Source of the DNA: Calliopum simillimum
Lineage: Eukaryota; Arthropoda; Insecta; Diptera; Lauxaniidae
Reading direction: 5' to 3'
Length of the DNA: 64,000 nucleotides
Assembly (NCBI GenBank): GCA_951812925.1
Contig: OX638372.1
Location: forward strand, 67,597,407 to 67,661,406
The notes below the pieces were generated by a model that was not told the origin of the DNA, made no database searches, and saw only the letters and a program-made list of their open reading frames with translations. Below are positions 63,193-64,000 of the stretch, one piece after another. How positions within the stretch are numbered: position 1 is the stretch's first letter; each line of letters starts with the position of its first letter. The position numbers and the translations under genes were made by a program.

Positions 63193-64000
63193 AAAATAAA
63201 ATTCAACGATAACCAGCTCTTATTAGGGTGTATTTTATTGTTTGGAGATCAAAGCTATCTTTGCTGCATATCCTGGCACAATTTGACTGATGAATTTCTT
63301 GTGTTTTAGCCACTGCAGCTACTATTATTCGCTCTTGACGTAAGTGAATTTTATTTTCGTCGTCCAGATCTGGCCTCAGCTTCTAGTTTTCGGTATAAAC
63401 GTAATTGATTTATTATGTTACGCAGGCTTAAATATGACCTTTGAACTATATTTCCAGTTTCGCGATAAGACTTTGCGGACCTCTAATGGAATTTCTATAC
63501 CACTGTCCATTTGACTTAAAAATTTTAACAATTTAAGCAAAATCACATGTACAACCTTTGACAATTAGCTAAGTGATAGTCCATAATCATATTTGTAATG
63601 AAGGTGTCGTTATATTAGCGGAAATTCAACATCTTCCTAAACTTTTTTGATTAGTTTTTGTGGTGGTTTTGTAATATTTTTCTTGTATATCATGAAATAA
63701 AAGAAAATTTCTACGTTTTGATGGAAATTAACTAATGATAATGATTACACCAAAAATATCAAAATAGTTATTGCTTGTTAGTTCTTAATACATTTCTTCT
63801 AAATGATGTTTGTGCCTAAACTTTTTTGATTCACTGTATATCTATAGCTGATATTTAATATATGTGACGCGTCGCATTGTGCAATTTTTCGACAACTAAA
63901 TTTTAAAAATGTAATGATGCAGTTTTTTAGGGAAATGTTACACTAAGGAGTTGCCATTAAACCTTTTTCTAAAAAGTCAAATTTTTGCTTCGAAAAAATA
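63193..64000. other. Window end, no feature recognised
   Basis: AT-rich; no protein-like frame or repeat noted. Confidence 0.35.

Overview
The window looks like nuclear DNA of a higher (brachyceran) fly. It is A+T-rich, the host genes have introns with standard GT/AG borders, and they resemble Drosophila proteins. I read three host genes. (1) A plus-strand SWEET-type sugar transporter (CDS exons 10081-10250, 22854-23259, 23325-23441; 230 aa), from memory closest to Drosophila CG7272. (2) A minus-strand DCAF13/WDSOF1 (Sof1) ribosome-biogenesis WD40 protein (exons 30563-30494, 30428-29714, 29644-29092; 445 aa; Drosophila CG7275). (3) A plus-strand gene of five recognisable exons between 33730 and 43558 (709 aa as read), with a LisH-like helical segment, a conserved block, a long Gln/Ala region and a second conserved helical region. 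I cannot name it with confidence. Genes 1 and 2 converge tail to tail.

Everything else is mostly transposon debris. The 12.6-kb first intron of the SWEET gene is almost entirely repeats: a palindromic MITE, a nested foldback, a deleted Tc1 element, a DD37E IS630/Tc1/mariner element with both ends, a pogo-like element, and a 3.4-kb inverted-repeat structure containing a simple-repeat element and a LINE tail. The 6.9-kb second intron of gene 3 holds another inverted-repeat element with nested palindromes, a tRNA-like SINE and a Helentron-like element.

By region: 1-9 kb holds small inverted-repeat elements, a 3.65-kb foldback (2869-6517) with a near-perfect ~780-bp-arm palindrome, a deleted mariner and a pogo-like deletion derivative. 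9.5-23.5 kb is the SWEET gene. 24.4-26.1 kb is another large foldback. 26.7-29.0 kb is a nested transposon: a nearly intact DD37D (maT-type) mariner sits inside a relic DD37E element of the same family as the one at 14.8-16.1 kb. 29.1-30.6 kb is DCAF13. 31.6-31.85 kb is a 43-bp tandem repeat. 33.7-43.6 kb is gene 3. 44-54 kb holds a LINE tail, a Tc1 relic with a nested MITE, a mariner relic, a jockey-type LINE fragment and small palindromes. 56.5-59.3 kb and 62.5-63.2 kb are arrays of 'GGGCGTGGCAC'-type repeats, a tandem array of a GGACATAATCCCC motif and further Helentron-like termini.

No CRISPR, rRNA, functional tRNA, operon or virus-like gene was seen. The most useful observations concern how the repeats are built: nested insertions that can be checked base by base, related pogo-like and Helentron-like pairs, and a short sequence block recurring inside otherwise different foldback elements.
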